Of a DNA stretch of 64,000 bases, positions 46,927 through 58,893 are shown piece by piece. Below the pieces are notes generated by a model. It searched no databases. It saw nothing but the letters and a program-made list of their open reading frames with translations, and had not been told where the DNA came from. Where the stretch lies: the NCBI GenBank assembly GCA_002104895.1, contig MCFG01000259.1, positions 34,911 through 98,910 of the forward strand, written 5' to 3'. The position numbers and the translations under genes were made by a program. Numbering within the stretch: the stretch's first letter is position 1; every line of letters begins with the position of its first letter. The stretch comes from Anaeromyces robustus (lineage: Eukaryota > Neocallimastigomycota > Neocallimastigomycetes > Neocallimastigales > Neocallimastigaceae).

Positions 46927-49058
46927 TTCATAGTATTTATATTATCTATATTAAAAAAATACTAACATATTAAAAAAAATATTTATAAATTTAAAAGGGC
47001 TGTAGGATATTCAGAATATGGTACAGCTTATCATGATACCCTTTTAGAAGCAATTAGACGTCAAGCAGAAACTTGTGATAGTTTACAATCTTTTATTCTT
47101 TGCCATTCTATTGGTGGTGGTACTGGTTCAGGTTTAGGTTCTTATCTTTCAACTCAACTTCATGATTACTATCCTACAATTTATCGTTTTTCTACTGCTA
47201 TTTTTCCAAATTGTAAAGATGATGATGTAATTACTTCTCCTTATAATAGGTAAAAAAAAAAATAAAGAAATTTAATAAAAAAAATAAAAAAAAAAAAAAA
47301 ATTGGAAAATAAATAATAATTAAAAAAGTAAAGAAAAAAGAAAAAAAAAAAGAAAAAAAAAAGAAAAAGAAATTGTAATAATAAATAAATAAATGATAAT
47401 AAGAATAAGAATACGAATAGGAATAAGAATAAGAATAAGAATAAGAATAAGAATAGGAATAGGAATAGGAATAGGAATAGGAATAAGAATAAAAATAAGA
47501 ATAAAAATAAAAATAAAATAATATTAATATTATACATAATAATTATATTATAAATTATTTTCTATAATTTTTATTATAAAATTTATTATTAATATTTTTT
47601 TTATATAGTTTATTATCATTAAATACATTAAGTGAAAGCGTTGATTGTGTTTTCCCATTAGATAATAAAGCTTTAACAGAAATATGTGAAAGAATTACTC
47701 AAAAAATTACTAAAGCTTCTAATTCTTATAAAGATTCTACTTTAAAAACTAAAATGACAAATAATAAAGAAATAGATTTACTATCTTTAAAAGTTAGAGA
47801 AACTTCTGTTCAACATACTATTGCAGATTCTTTTTTTAAACAAGATATCAATTTACAAAAGAATTACCCAAAAGAATTTAAAGCAAGACCATTTGATTAT
47901 ATGAATAATATTGTTTCTCAAATGTTATTAAATTTGACAAGGTAAAAAAAATTATTATTATTAATATTAATATTATTATTATTTGAAAAAAAAAAAAAAA
48001 AAAAAAAAAAAGTGAAACAATTGTAATAATAAACTAAATAAATCAATATTTATATATATTTCATAATCTCAATTAAAAAGTTCCGTAAGATTTCCTGGAG
48101 ATTTAAATGTAGATATTAATGAAATTAGTATGAATTTAGTTCCATTTCCAAAATTAAAATATATTATATCAAGTTTAAGTCCTTTGTTTACCATTTCTAA
48201 TAATTCCATTTCTTCTTCTTTAAGAAAGTAATAATTTATTATATATATATATTAATATATATAACTTTATTTTAAAATTAATATATTTACATATATATAT
48301 ATATATGTATTTTTTTTTTTTATAATTTTTTTATATCATATATAAATATAAATATATAGTATTGATCAAATGTTTTCAGACGCGTTTTCCAAAGACAATT
48401 CTTTGGTAAAAGCCGATATAAAAAATAATAAGTAATTTTAATAGTTTTAATTTATAATTATTTAACTTTTTAATTTTTTTTTATATATTTTATATATATT
48501 ATTTATATAATATTAATTTTTATGATATATATTGCTATAATTTTTATATATATTAAAAAAAAAAAAAAAAAAAGATTTTTAGCTTGTGCTTTAATGCTAA
48601 GAGGTAATGTTGAAATATCAGATGTAAGAAGAAATATTGAAAAATTGAAATCTCAATTAGATTTTATTTATTGGAATCAAGAAGGATGGAAAACAGGAAT
48701 TTGTTCAACACCTTCATTAGGACAAGTAAATATTTTATAGGTTACATAATTTTAATAAATTTGATAGAAATAATCATTATTTTATGAATGATAAAATAAA
48801 ATAGTTATATATCATTAATAATTATTATTATTATTATATTAATTGTTATTACAACTATTAATTTTTCATTTTCTTATAATATAAAAAACTAGCCATATTC
48901 CTTATTAGCATTATCAAATAATTGCAGTGTAATAGACACATTTAAAGATATGCGAAAAAATTTTATAAAACTATATAAAAGAAAAGTAAGCATAACATAA
49001 TAGCATATTTTTTTTAATAAATATATATGTATAATAAGCATTATTAAAGCAAAAAATG

Positions 49059-49102
<44 letters not shown>

Positions 49103-49333
49103 ACTATATATATATATACTTATATTAATATATATTTAATATTATTCTTAATTTTTTATAAATAAATAATATAGGCTAATGTTCATCATTATACCCAATA
49201 TATTGATCAAGATTATTTCCAAAATGCACTTAATAATGTTAATAATCTGATAGATGAATATACATCTTTAGAAAATGCAATACCTCCATCAGAAAATGAA
49301 ATGAATCATTGGAGAAAATCTATATTATATTAA
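45958..49333 (+). CDS. TUBE1: Epsilon-tubulin
   Basis: Centriole/basal-body tubulin needed for triplet microtubules. Eleven exons: 45958-45982, 46127-46146, 46239-46439, 46622-46737, 46998-47249, 47609-47941, 48081-48227, 48360-48431, 48575-48725, 48893-48985, 49175-49333, joined in phase to 522 residues. Diagnostic epsilon features: QVGQCGNQIGWRFWDLALKE, YDEAMSSLFRNVD, VLIDMEENV, the GTP loop GGGTGSGLG, DDVITSPYNS, MNNIVSQMLLNLTSSVRFPG, ISMNLVPFPKL, DQMFSDAFSKD, LACALMLRGNVEISDVRRNIE and WNQEGWKTGIC. It is longer than the human protein (about 475), mainly through an insert after ITKASNSYKDS in exon 6. The donor of exon 3 is GTTAGT. Its presence fits a flagellated zoospore. Confidence 0.93.
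47396..47520. repeat. Hexamer minisatellite (AATAAG/AATAGG)n in a TUBE1 intron
   Basis: About 20 copies of a six-base unit, first AATAAG and then a block of AATAGG, then AATAAA variants, inside the intron 47250-47608. It is the only hexamer array in a window otherwise made of one-, two-, three- and four-base repeats. Confidence 0.85.
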
Positions 49334-49806
49334 TAATAAATAAAATAAAAAAAATAAAAGAAAAAAATAAAATAAAATAAATATAAAATAATTTATTTAT
49401 AATTGAATAATTTATGTATTTCTATTAACAAACATTAACAGTTTTAATGTAAAATATTTATAAATGGTAAAAAGAAAATAGAAAAATAAAAAAAAAAAAA
49501 AAAAAAAAAATTTAAAAATAAAAAAATTGATTCTATAAAATATTCATTCTATTATTGTTATTATTATTATTATTAATTTTAATAAACTTTTTTTTTTTTT
49601 TTTTTATTTTTAATTTATTTTATTTTTATTTATTTTATTTTATTTTATTTTACATTATTTTATATGTATATATAATATATTCATAGTTTAATAAATAATT
49701 TGTAATATTTTTCTATCTTTTATTTAATTTTATTCAATATTTAAATTTATTGTCTGTTTTAATTTTTTAATTTTATCTATTTTAAAATTTTCTTTTCTAT
49801 TTTGTA

Positions 49807-49835
<29 letters not shown>
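49334..49835. other. Short convergent intergenic region
   Basis: About 500 bases of AT sequence between two convergent genes. It was examined for a missing G-patch exon of the AGGF1-like gene; none was found. Confidence 0.7.
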
Positions 49836-49837
<2 letters not shown>

Positions 49838-52403
49838 AAAAATAGGGTATATTATTGCTATTACTATATAATTCTCTTCGTTGAGCGGCACGATCAATAT
49901 ATGGATTATCTTCTTTTTCTTTTCTTTCTTGGGTATCATATTTCAATTTTTTAGATTTTTTTGAATGCGATAAATATTTATTTTTTAATCTCTTTAATTC
50001 ATTCTTTCTTTGTTCTTCTAAAGAAATAGGATTTGGATTATATCCTTCATCTTGTCCTTTATTATTATTATGATTACTATTATTGTATAATAAAGGAATT
50101 TCTTTATGATTTTCAGTAATAGTACATTCATTACAAGCCCAATTTTTATGATAATGAACTTCTAATGTTGTACTACCAATTTTTATAATATCTTTATTCT
50201 TTAAAGGACATGGTTTACTACAAATTTTTGTCTCTGATAGTCTTTCACCATTAACAAAAGTACCATGAGTAGATCTTTATTATTATTTTAAATAAATAAT
50301 ATATATTAATAATTAATAATAATAATAATAATTATAAATACAACTATAATAATTTTTTATTTTTTTTTTTTTTATTTTTTTTTTTTTTTTTATTTTTTTA
50401 TTTATTTTATTTTCATACTTATATTTATAATTATATTTAAATAATAATTACCCCATATCAATAATAGAGAAATGATAAGTACAAGTATATTGTGATTGTG
50501 GTTGCGGTTGAGGTAGAGGTTGTTCATAATTTATATTACCATTATTATAATTTCCTTGATATAAATAATATGGATCATATTTATAATTTTTATTATAATA
50601 TGTATCAGTATCTTTTCTTCTATCTTCTTCCATAGCAGTATAATCATCATTATCTTCTTCATCATCAATAATTTCACCTTCTTCTTCCTCTTCTTCTTCT
50701 TTTACATCCTTTTTATTTTTGTTATCTTTATCTTTATTATTATAATTCTTTTCTTCATTTTCTTCAATATCATCTTCTTCTTCTTCTTCTTCCTCCTCTT
50801 CTCCCTCTCCTTCTTTTTTTTCCTTTTTATTTTTGTTATTTTTATCTTTATTTTTAGAATCCTTTTCTTCATCTTTTTCAATATCATCTTCTTTAATCAT
50901 ACCTTCTTCTTCTTCTTCTTCTTCTTCTTTTTCTTCTTCTTCTTCTTCTATATTTTTATCATTTTTTTTTATCATTTTATCTCTTTTTTCATCTTTTTCT
51001 TTTTCTTTTTCTTTAATTTCAATTTTATTATTATTTTTACTTTCATTATTTAATTCTTTATTTCTATTCTTTTCTTCATTCTTATTTTTATTATTATTTT
51101 TTTCAACTTCCTCAACAATTTCAAATTCTTCTTTCATTTCAATCTTTTTATCTTCCTTTTTATTATCCTTATAATTATTATCATCACCTATTTTATGATT
51201 TATCATATTATTTTTTATATCTTTTATAGAATCTATTTTTATCTTTTTGGTCTTGGGTTTGTTTCCTTTTTTATCTTCAGTATCATAATTATTATTTTTA
51301 TCTTCTTCTTCATCATACATATTATAATTATAATTAATTTCTTCTTCTATGGATTGGTCATCATAATCTTTATATTTACGTTTTATATGAGATTCAGAAT
51401 TCTGATATAAATTTTGTTCTTTTCCTGTCGTTAGTGATTGGGATTGTAATAAATTATTATTACTATTATTATCATTATTATTATTAGATGTAGTATTTGT
51501 TGATGCTGAAACAATAATTTGATGATATTCTGCTTCTAAATAAATTTTTGCATGATATTTTGATACTTGCATTTCTGGTAATCGAAGTCTTTTTTCGTAG
51601 GATTTATCTCTTCCTATTGATAATCCTTCTGCGTCTATTAATATAATAGAACCTTTTTCATAAATTTCAGAAGATTGAACTACTAATCTTAAATATTCAT
51701 TTTCATAATCATATGTGGTATCCTGAAAAAGTTGTGTAGTTGTTGTTGTAGCAGTTGTAGTTGTAGTTGTAATATCCATACCACCATTACCATTATTAAA
51801 TCTATCTATGCCATAAGCTAATTGAATTTCAGTTGGAAATGTTGTACCATTTCCATTGGTATAATATTCATTTATAGCATTTGAATTATAGTATGAGTTA
51901 TTTTGATTTAAATAAAGATTATTATTTTGTTGTAAAAATGAATTAGAATTATATATAGTATTAGTATTAGTGTTTTCAAATTCATCTTCATCTTCTGTAA
52001 TTTCACCTTCTTCTAATTCTGATTCGGTTTCACTATCATTTGATTTATGATCTTTTATTATTCCATTTTCTTTATTTTTAATATCCTCTTTTTCTTCTTC
52101 TTCGTCTCTTTTTCCTTCTTTTCCTCTTTTATGCTTTTTCGAATATTTATAATTACTTGAATTTGATAAATTGGAATTATTATTATTAGAGGTTTCAAAT
52201 GTAGTTTCAGTTGGATAAACATAATGACATTCATTATTTTCATCAAAATAAAAATATCCAAGATCTTCTCTATAATACCAACCTGTACTCTTGTCATAAT
52301 ATGATAATTTTTCATCACTCCATACCCAATTTGAAGTATTATTGTTATTATTAATTGAAGTAGAATCTTCTCCAGAATTAATAGTATTAATTACATTCTC
52401 CAT
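49836..52403 (-). CDS. AGGF1-like protein with OCRE and interrupted FHA domain
   Basis: Two exons, 50452-52403 and 49836-50274, in phase, 796 residues. Residues about 24-64 form an OCRE-like aromatic repeat (YYDKSTGWYYREDLGYFYF). An acidic stretch follows. The FHA domain starts near residue 238 (YLRLVVQSS...GLSIGRD...VSKYHAKIYLE) and finishes only after about 330 residues of Asn/Lys/Glu-rich insertion, with FSIIDMGSTHGTFVNGERLS, PCPLKNKDIIKIGSTTLEVH. The AGGF1-family tail NPYIDRAAQRREL comes next, but the G-patch that normally follows is absent: the frame stops ten residues later. AGGF1 proteins are nuclear and linked to splicing. FHA phosphothreonine-binding positions (GR, S, NG) are present. 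The two FHA halves would have to fold across the insertion. Confidence 0.82.
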
Positions 52404-52536
52404 TAAAATGAATTATTTTAAATATTTAATTATAAAAATATATAAAAATAAAAATAAAAATAAAAATAATAAATTTAAAATTTTTTTCTTTTTTATTTTA
52501 TTTTATTATACTATTATTTTTGTTTTTTGTTTTTTC

Positions 52537-52569
<33 letters not shown>

Positions 52570-53103
52570 GTTATTCTATAATTATGTCAAAAAATTCTAT
52601 TATAAAGATATAAATTATTATTTAATATATAAATAAAATTTTTCTGTTTAAAAAAAATAAACCATTCTATGTAATATTAATGTTTATATAAAAAAAAATA
52701 TTTATTGCTATATATAATTTAAATATAATATTTATGAAAATTAAACATAAAACTAAATTTTTCATGTGATTGTTACATATATTGAATTTTAAATTGTTTT
52801 TTAAAAATTTTAAAATATATTAAAATTAATTAATAATTAATTTATTCTTTTTTTAATTTTTAATTTTTCTTTTAATTATTTTTATATATTTATTATTTTT
52901 ATTTTTGAATTATTGAATTCTATTTCTTCTTTTTTTTTTTTACTGAAAAGTTTAACTTTGACATTAACGTTAATAAATATTTGATAATATATAATATTAT
53001 TAATAATACTATAAAAAATAAATTATTTAAAAAAGAGAAACATCAATAAAATTAAACAATATATATAATTTAAATAGTAATAATTATATACATATATTTA
53101 ATA
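52404..53103. other. Divergent intergenic region
   Basis: About 700 bases between two divergently transcribed genes, so it must hold both promoters. Only AT runs and a poly-T block at 52538-52565 are visible. Confidence 0.65.
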
Positions 53104-53256
53104 ATGGAGGGTTCTTCAATTCTCGCTTTATCAAATCTATTAAAAGACAGTCAATATGAAGCAGATAAGAAATATAAAGTAATATACATATTAAATAAAT
53201 AATTATAATAATATATATAAATTATTTATCTTTATTATGATTATTTGGAATCTTTT

Positions 53257-53297
<41 letters not shown>

Positions 53298-54423
53298 ATA
53301 ATATATATTACTATAGTAAAACTATGCTATATACACGTTTTTTTATTAATAATATCATTATTTCTATTTTTATTTATTATATTTTAATCAAATATTTAAA
53401 ATATAAAATTTAAGAAAGAAGAAAATAGTTATAATCCAGGTTTAATTGGTGATAAAAAAAAGAAAACGACTACTATAGAAGATATTGTATCAGAACATAA
53501 TAAAAATAAAAAAAAGATAAATAAAAATGATATATGGAACGATGATGATGTTGATGAAGAATTTATTGAAGAAGATCCTAGAACAGAACCAGAGTATATA
53601 TAGATATTACTATATATATATTTTAATTTTAAATTTGTTATTTATTCATATTATAACACTTTATATTATTATTATTACTATTACTATTATTACTATTTAT
53701 TTCATTTTTAATTATTGGTCATTTTTTTAATATTTGAATATTTTATATAATAATATTAAAGAAAAAAATTATTTTATTATATTTTATATACTAATAAAAT
53801 AATTTATTTTTTATTTATATATAAATGATAATATACTAATATATATTATTTCTATATATATTATATATAATATGATATTTATATTATATGTAATTATCCT
53901 ATTTTCTTTTATATATTACATATATATACACGTTTATAATATAAATATGATAATAAAAAAACTTTAAAATGTTAGATATGATTTAATTTACAGACAAAAA
54001 GTAACGACTGAAGATATATATTTAGGAATGAGTGGTAAAACGCCTGGATTTCAAGATTGTGATGAAATGGTTATTACTGTAAAATTACCAGGTGTTAAAA
54101 AAATTTCAGATATTGAATTAACCGTATATGAAAATAAAATAGATGTTAAAACTTCAACTTAGTAAGTTGTTCTTGACTAATTCATATATTAATATATATA
54201 TATTAATATATATATATATATATTGTTATAGTTAAATATTAACATAATTAAATGAAAAATTTTTTTTAATATTTTTTTTTTTTATTTATTAAACTTGTTT
54301 TATAGTCGATTAAATTTACCCTTACCAAAACCTATTCTTGAAAATGATGGAAATGCTAAATGGAAAAAAGATAAATCTGAACTTGTATTAAATTTACCAC
54401 TTAAAAAAGAGTTTTCTTTTTAA
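53104..54423 (+). CDS. PIH1D3/DNAAF6-like axonemal dynein assembly factor
   Basis: Four exons, 53104-53178, 53415-53593, 53994-54161 and 54306-54423, in phase to 179 residues. The N-terminus ILALSNLLKDSQYE and the acidic segment DIWNDDDVDEEFIEEDPR are followed by the family's EQKVTTEDIYLGMSGKTP signature (compare EDVFLGMS in animal PIH1D3) and a CS-like beta-sandwich: MVITVKLPGVKKISDIELTV, then LNLPLPKPI and ELVLNLPLKKEFSF. These proteins act with HSP90 in the cytoplasm to preassemble flagellar dynein arms. The length is slightly below the human 214. It lies 3.8 kb from epsilon-tubulin, another flagellum-linked gene, on the same strand. Confidence 0.85.
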
Positions 54424-55259
54424 ATAATTAAATAATTTTACCATTTGAAAATGAATTTTCTTTTAAATAACTAAATATTAAATATATAATTTTTTAAAAT
54501 TATAAACATAGTAAAAAAAATTTTTTTTTTTCACTTTCAATATTAACTACAAACTACAAATAGAGACATAATAACCATTTATTTAATTATAAATAAATAC
54601 ATTTTTCATAATTAATAAAAAAAATATTTTTTTAAATACATTTGAAAAAAAAAAAAGATAAAGGAACAAATTTTATAAAGGAATATATATCAAAAGGAAA
54701 AATATAAATATATAATTTTATAAATAAATAAAAAAATCTATTAAATGTTACATTTATAATATATATATTAATAATAAAATAAAATTTTATTATAATTATG
54801 ATTTTATTCTATTAAATATATATTTTAATCTTTTAAATATTATTTATTATTTTATTTGCATATTTATTTATATACTTTTATTATTTTCATTTATTTTCAC
54901 TAATAATATAAAAATCATTTATAAATTTCATTTATTAATTCATCTCTTTTATTAAGAATTATTAACTTTCATCTTATCATACCAGCAATAAAATAATTAT
55001 ATTTAATATTATTATTAATAAACATTTATGAAGATATTAATATTTTAATTTATTTATATATATATATTTACATAATTATATAATATTCTTTTTTTTTTAT
55101 TCATTTTTTAAAAACAAATATAATGTTTTAATAAATAATATAAATATATGCATCAAACTTTGATACATAGAATATAAAAAAAACTAAAAGCAAAAAAAAA
55201 AAAAAATAAAATAAAATAAATTTATTTATTTATTTATTTATTTATTTATTAATTAAATA

Positions 55260-55262
55260 TTC

Positions 55263-55295
<33 letters not shown>

Positions 55296-55345
55296 CAATA
55301 TTATTATTATTATTATCAATATTATTATTATTATTATTATTATTA

Positions 55346-55390
<45 letters not shown>

Positions 55391-55448
55391 TTATTCATTA
55401 TTCATTATTCATTATTCATTATTCATTATTCATTATTCATTATTCATT
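55260..55448. repeat. (ATT)n followed by (CATTATT)n
   Basis: An ATT array with two ATC interruptions passes directly into about nine copies of the 7-mer CATTATT (55388-55448). Confidence 0.9.
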
Positions 55449-56002
55449 ACTATTAATTATTATTTATTTATTTATTTATTATTATTAATTAATATATAAT
55501 ATATATTTATATTTATATTTCATTAATAATCTAATTTTTATTTTTTCACTTGTAACTATTAATTTTATAAAAATTAAATTAATTTAATTATTAGATAATT
55601 TTTTTCTTTTTTTTTTTTATTTTTTTGGTGATATGAAATTATAAATATTATTATTAACTTTATTTTTACATTCTACAATAATATTGGTTAAAAAAAAAAA
55701 AAATTATGTATTTTATTTATATTGTATTTAAATCCTAAAACTGTTCAAATTTTAATTGAGGTAGTTTCACAAATTTTTTAGTGTTTTGTTCGTACATAAA
55801 ATATTTTAATTTTGATATATAAATTTATTGGTTGGTTCAAACTTTAATTTTAATTATATGTTCAAAGTAAAAAAATTTTTAATAGTGTTAAATAGGAAAT
55901 CGAATTATTAATAAAATTATCAATACCAAAAAATGATATTTAGGAAATTTTAATGAACATTATAAAAAAAAACAAACAAACAAAAAAAAAAAGTGAATTA
56001 AA

Positions 56003-56040
<38 letters not shown>

Positions 56041-56330
56041 GAACAAATAAGTCAACTAATTTCTAATTTCTACCTAAAGTGTTTCCTTAGTATATATATG
56101 ACTTCTGAATTGATTCCATATCTACTATAAATATAGTAGTGGGTTTTTACATTATATGAAAGGTAGATTCTTCAGGTAAATAAATGAGGCATAGTTACAT
56201 AGTCTATTAAATGAGTAAAACCAATAATAAATAATTTATAATAATAATAATATAATGTCTTAATTATAATAAAAAAGTTTCCTTGGAAATTTCATATAAT
56301 AATAAGTTAAGTATTTAAAGTCATTATATG

Positions 56331-56377
56331 AATACAATTGAAATATATGAATGTATCATATATATTTCAATTGTATT
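56331..56377. repeat. Inverted repeat, 18-base perfect arms
   Basis: AATACAATTGAAATATAT at 56331-56348 and its exact reverse complement at 56360-56377, with an 11-base loop. The similarity continues imperfectly outward to about 56320 and 56390, giving a long hairpin. It could be a small MITE or a structured transcript. Confidence 0.7.
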
Positions 56378-56854
56378 TATATGATAAGTCTAAAAAAAAA
56401 AAATAAAAATAAAAATGTATAAATAAATAAAATGAAATAAAAGTTTGCTTAATTAGTTGATATTTTTATTATATTTTTTTGAAACTTTTTTTTTTTTTTT
56501 TACTTTTATTTTTATTTCAATTTTTTTTTTAATTTATTTATATTTATATATTTATAAATATATAAATATATGAATACATTTGTTTATTTATTTATTTATT
56601 AATAATATATGTTATGATTATATATATATATTTTATTATTAAATAGAATATATTATTTTTTTCATTATTAAATATTAATTATTACTAAAAATTATAAATT
56701 ATTATTTATATTTTACAATAAAAATGTTTTTCTTTTTTTTTTTTTTTTTTTGTTTTAAATTATATTTATAATTTTAATAGTTATTTCTTAATTAAATAAT
56801 AAAATATAACAATAAAAATTTCTTTTTTTTTTTTAATTTTTTTTTTTAATTTTT

Positions 56855-58021
56855 TTAAAATGATGCAAACTCAACTCTTGAATTTCGATTATTTGGTTTA
56901 TAACCAGAAAAACGACGTATAGTATCATCATTTATATTATAATCAGTATTATCATAAGGATTTACTGAATATCTTATAGTATTATTAAATTGTGGATTAC
57001 AACTTGAAGCACTATGTTGTGAAAAATTAAATACTGGAGTAATTTTTGTTAAACTTTGAGAATGATTTAATTTACTTAAATTAAAATTAACATCTTTCAT
57101 ACTGGCACGTTTAATATAATTATTATTATTTAAAACACGTTTATTATTTGTGAAACTATTGGATAATTCTCTAGAAGAATTAGAAACACTATAGTTAACA
57201 CTATATTTAAATACTAAGGCATCACAGGCTAAGATTAATATGAATGAAGTTTTGATACATTGGAAAGGATCAATATAACTAGAGGATATTTTACCCCCAG
57301 AAAGTTCAGTAACTGCATTTAATACTCCAAGAATAAAACTAACAACATCAACAAATAATAAAATAATATAACTTGAACGTTTGATATAATAATTTATTTC
57401 TGGGGCATTTTCATTAATATTTTGTTGATTATGTTTTCTAACATAGTATAAAATACTTAAAGTACAAATCATATCTGCAATACCAGTCACCGTAAAAGCA
57501 GCAGCATGACCATATCTAGAATTTCTTGATACTACACTTCCAGTAATCATACGAGCATATCCAATAAATAAACGACATCCTATGAATATAAAGAATAGGA
57601 AAATAATAATATATTTAAAAATTTTATAAAATTTACTTCCTTCCGAAAATGCTTTTAATTTGATTAAATTTAAAAATGGAACAGCATATTCTTTAATAAT
57701 CCAAAATACTTCATTGATAAGAAAGGGAATGATATATCCACGTGGAGTATTTATTCTATTTTCTGTACAATAATATGCTACTGTAGCATGTTCACTGATA
57801 CCACCAACCATACCAGCAGCTGAAGCAATATATAATATTTTCCAGTACATTCCTTTACCCACATTTAAATACATTAATGCTACTAAAAAAAATTGTAAAC
57901 CATTTAAGAAACATGTAGTATATTTCATTCTTTCACATAAACCTTCAAAGAAATTATCATATGGTTTATCCTGACAAAAATTGTCTCTTTCCAAAAATTG
58001 TGTATTATTATAATATGCCAT
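56855..58021 (-). CDS. Seven-helix membrane protein, unknown function
   Basis: A 388-residue intronless frame. Seven hydrophobic segments lie at about 35-54, 59-84, 96-120, 136-158, 172-194, 217-238 and 255-275. They are followed by a 110-residue Asn/Ser-rich hydrophilic tail that is probably cytoplasmic, while the N-terminus has a glycosylation site (NNT) and probably faces outside. This is receptor-like topology. Polar residues inside the helices stand out: GGISEHATVAYYC in helix 2, a Glu in helix 3 (INEVFWIIKEY), an Asp in helix 5 (GIADMIC), an Asp in helix 6 (FVDVVSF) and an Asp in helix 7 (ACDALVFKY). There is no retinal-type lysine in helix 7 and no DRY or NPxxY motif, so opsin and class A receptors are unlikely. 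I do not recognise the family. Confidence 0.75.
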   Translation of the reverse strand: MAYYNNTQFLERDNFCQDKPYDNFFEGLCERMKYTTCFLNGLQFFLVALMYLNVGKGMYWKILYIASAAGMVGGISEHATVAYYCTENRINTPRGYIIPFLINEVFWIIKEYAVPFLNLIKLKAFSEGSKFYKIFKYIIIFLFFIFIGCRLFIGYARMITGSVVSRNSRYGHAAAFTVTGIADMICTLSILYYVRKHNQQNINENAPEINYYIKRSSYIILLFVDVVSFILGVLNAVTELSGGKISSSYIDPFQCIKTSFILILACDALVFKYSVNYSVSNSSRELSNSFTNNKRVLNNNNYIKRASMKDVNFNLSKLNHSQSLTKITPVFNFSQHSASSCNPQFNNTIRYSVNPYDNTDYNINDDTIRRFSGYKPNNRNSRVEFASF

Positions 58022-58488
58022 TTTTTTTTTTTTTTTTATGTTTCTTTTTCTTTTTCTTTTATTAAATTGTATACTTAAATTATATATATATATTCTTTTT
58101 TTTTTTTTACTTTTTTTTTTTTAGTTTTATTTTATTTAATTTTAGTTTGTTTTATTTTATATTGTTTTACTTTTACTTTTTATTTCTTTTTATTTTATTT
58201 TGTTTTGTTTTTATTGTTTTATTTTATTATTTAATATATAATATTTTCTATTATAATAATTATTATTTTTTTTTATTATTTATTATTAATATTATTATTA
58301 ATATAATATAGTAATTATCTTTATATTTTTACTTTTTTCATTATCATTATCATTATTTTTTTTTTATTTTTATTTTATTTTTATTTTATTTTCTTTATAT
58401 ATATTTACATATATGTATATTTTTTTTTTCGTTTTAATATTCAAAAATGTTTCATTAAAACATCTATATAAGTTTAAATTTTTTTTTC

Positions 58489-58532
<44 letters not shown>

Positions 58533-58862
58533 TAAAAAAAAAAAAAATAAAAATAAAAAAAATTACAATAAAAAAGATAATTTTACTATTAATAATATTA
58601 CCAAAAAGTTCCAATAAAGAAAAAAAAAATTAGAAATTATAAAGTAAATATTTCTCTTTATATATGAATTTATATTATTGAAATTATGTATATAAAAAAT
58701 AAGTAGTACATTGTTTTTATTATATATTGTTTATTTTTAAATTAATTAATCTATATTATATAAATAAACAAATAAATAAATAAATAAGTTTTTTTTTTTT
58801 AATTATTTTTAATTATTCTTAACAATATCCAATTGTTAAACATTATTAAATATTCTTAAATA

Positions 58863-58893
<31 letters not shown>

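Larger units (their letters stand above)
54424..56854. other. Intergenic region with microsatellites and possible transposon relic
   Basis: About 2.4 kb. 55260-55480 is a mixed ATT and CATTATT microsatellite. Two patches are much less A+T-rich than normal spacer, 55725-55960 and 56045-56240. They contain near-direct repeats (GTTCAAATTTTAATT near 55743 and GGTTCAAACTTTAATTTTAA near 55836) and a short palindrome CTACTATAAATATAGTAG near 56133. No open coding frame fits them. They may be decayed mobile-element sequence. Confidence 0.45.

Noticed and set aside
49334-49835. A missing G-patch exon for the AGGF1-like gene
   Set aside because: The spacer is A+T simple sequence with no glycine-rich coding in any frame.
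50702-51410. Lys-rich minus and Ser/Phe-rich plus frames across the AGGF1-like gene
   Set aside because: They are other frames of the charged insertion; the chosen frame alone carries OCRE and FHA motifs.
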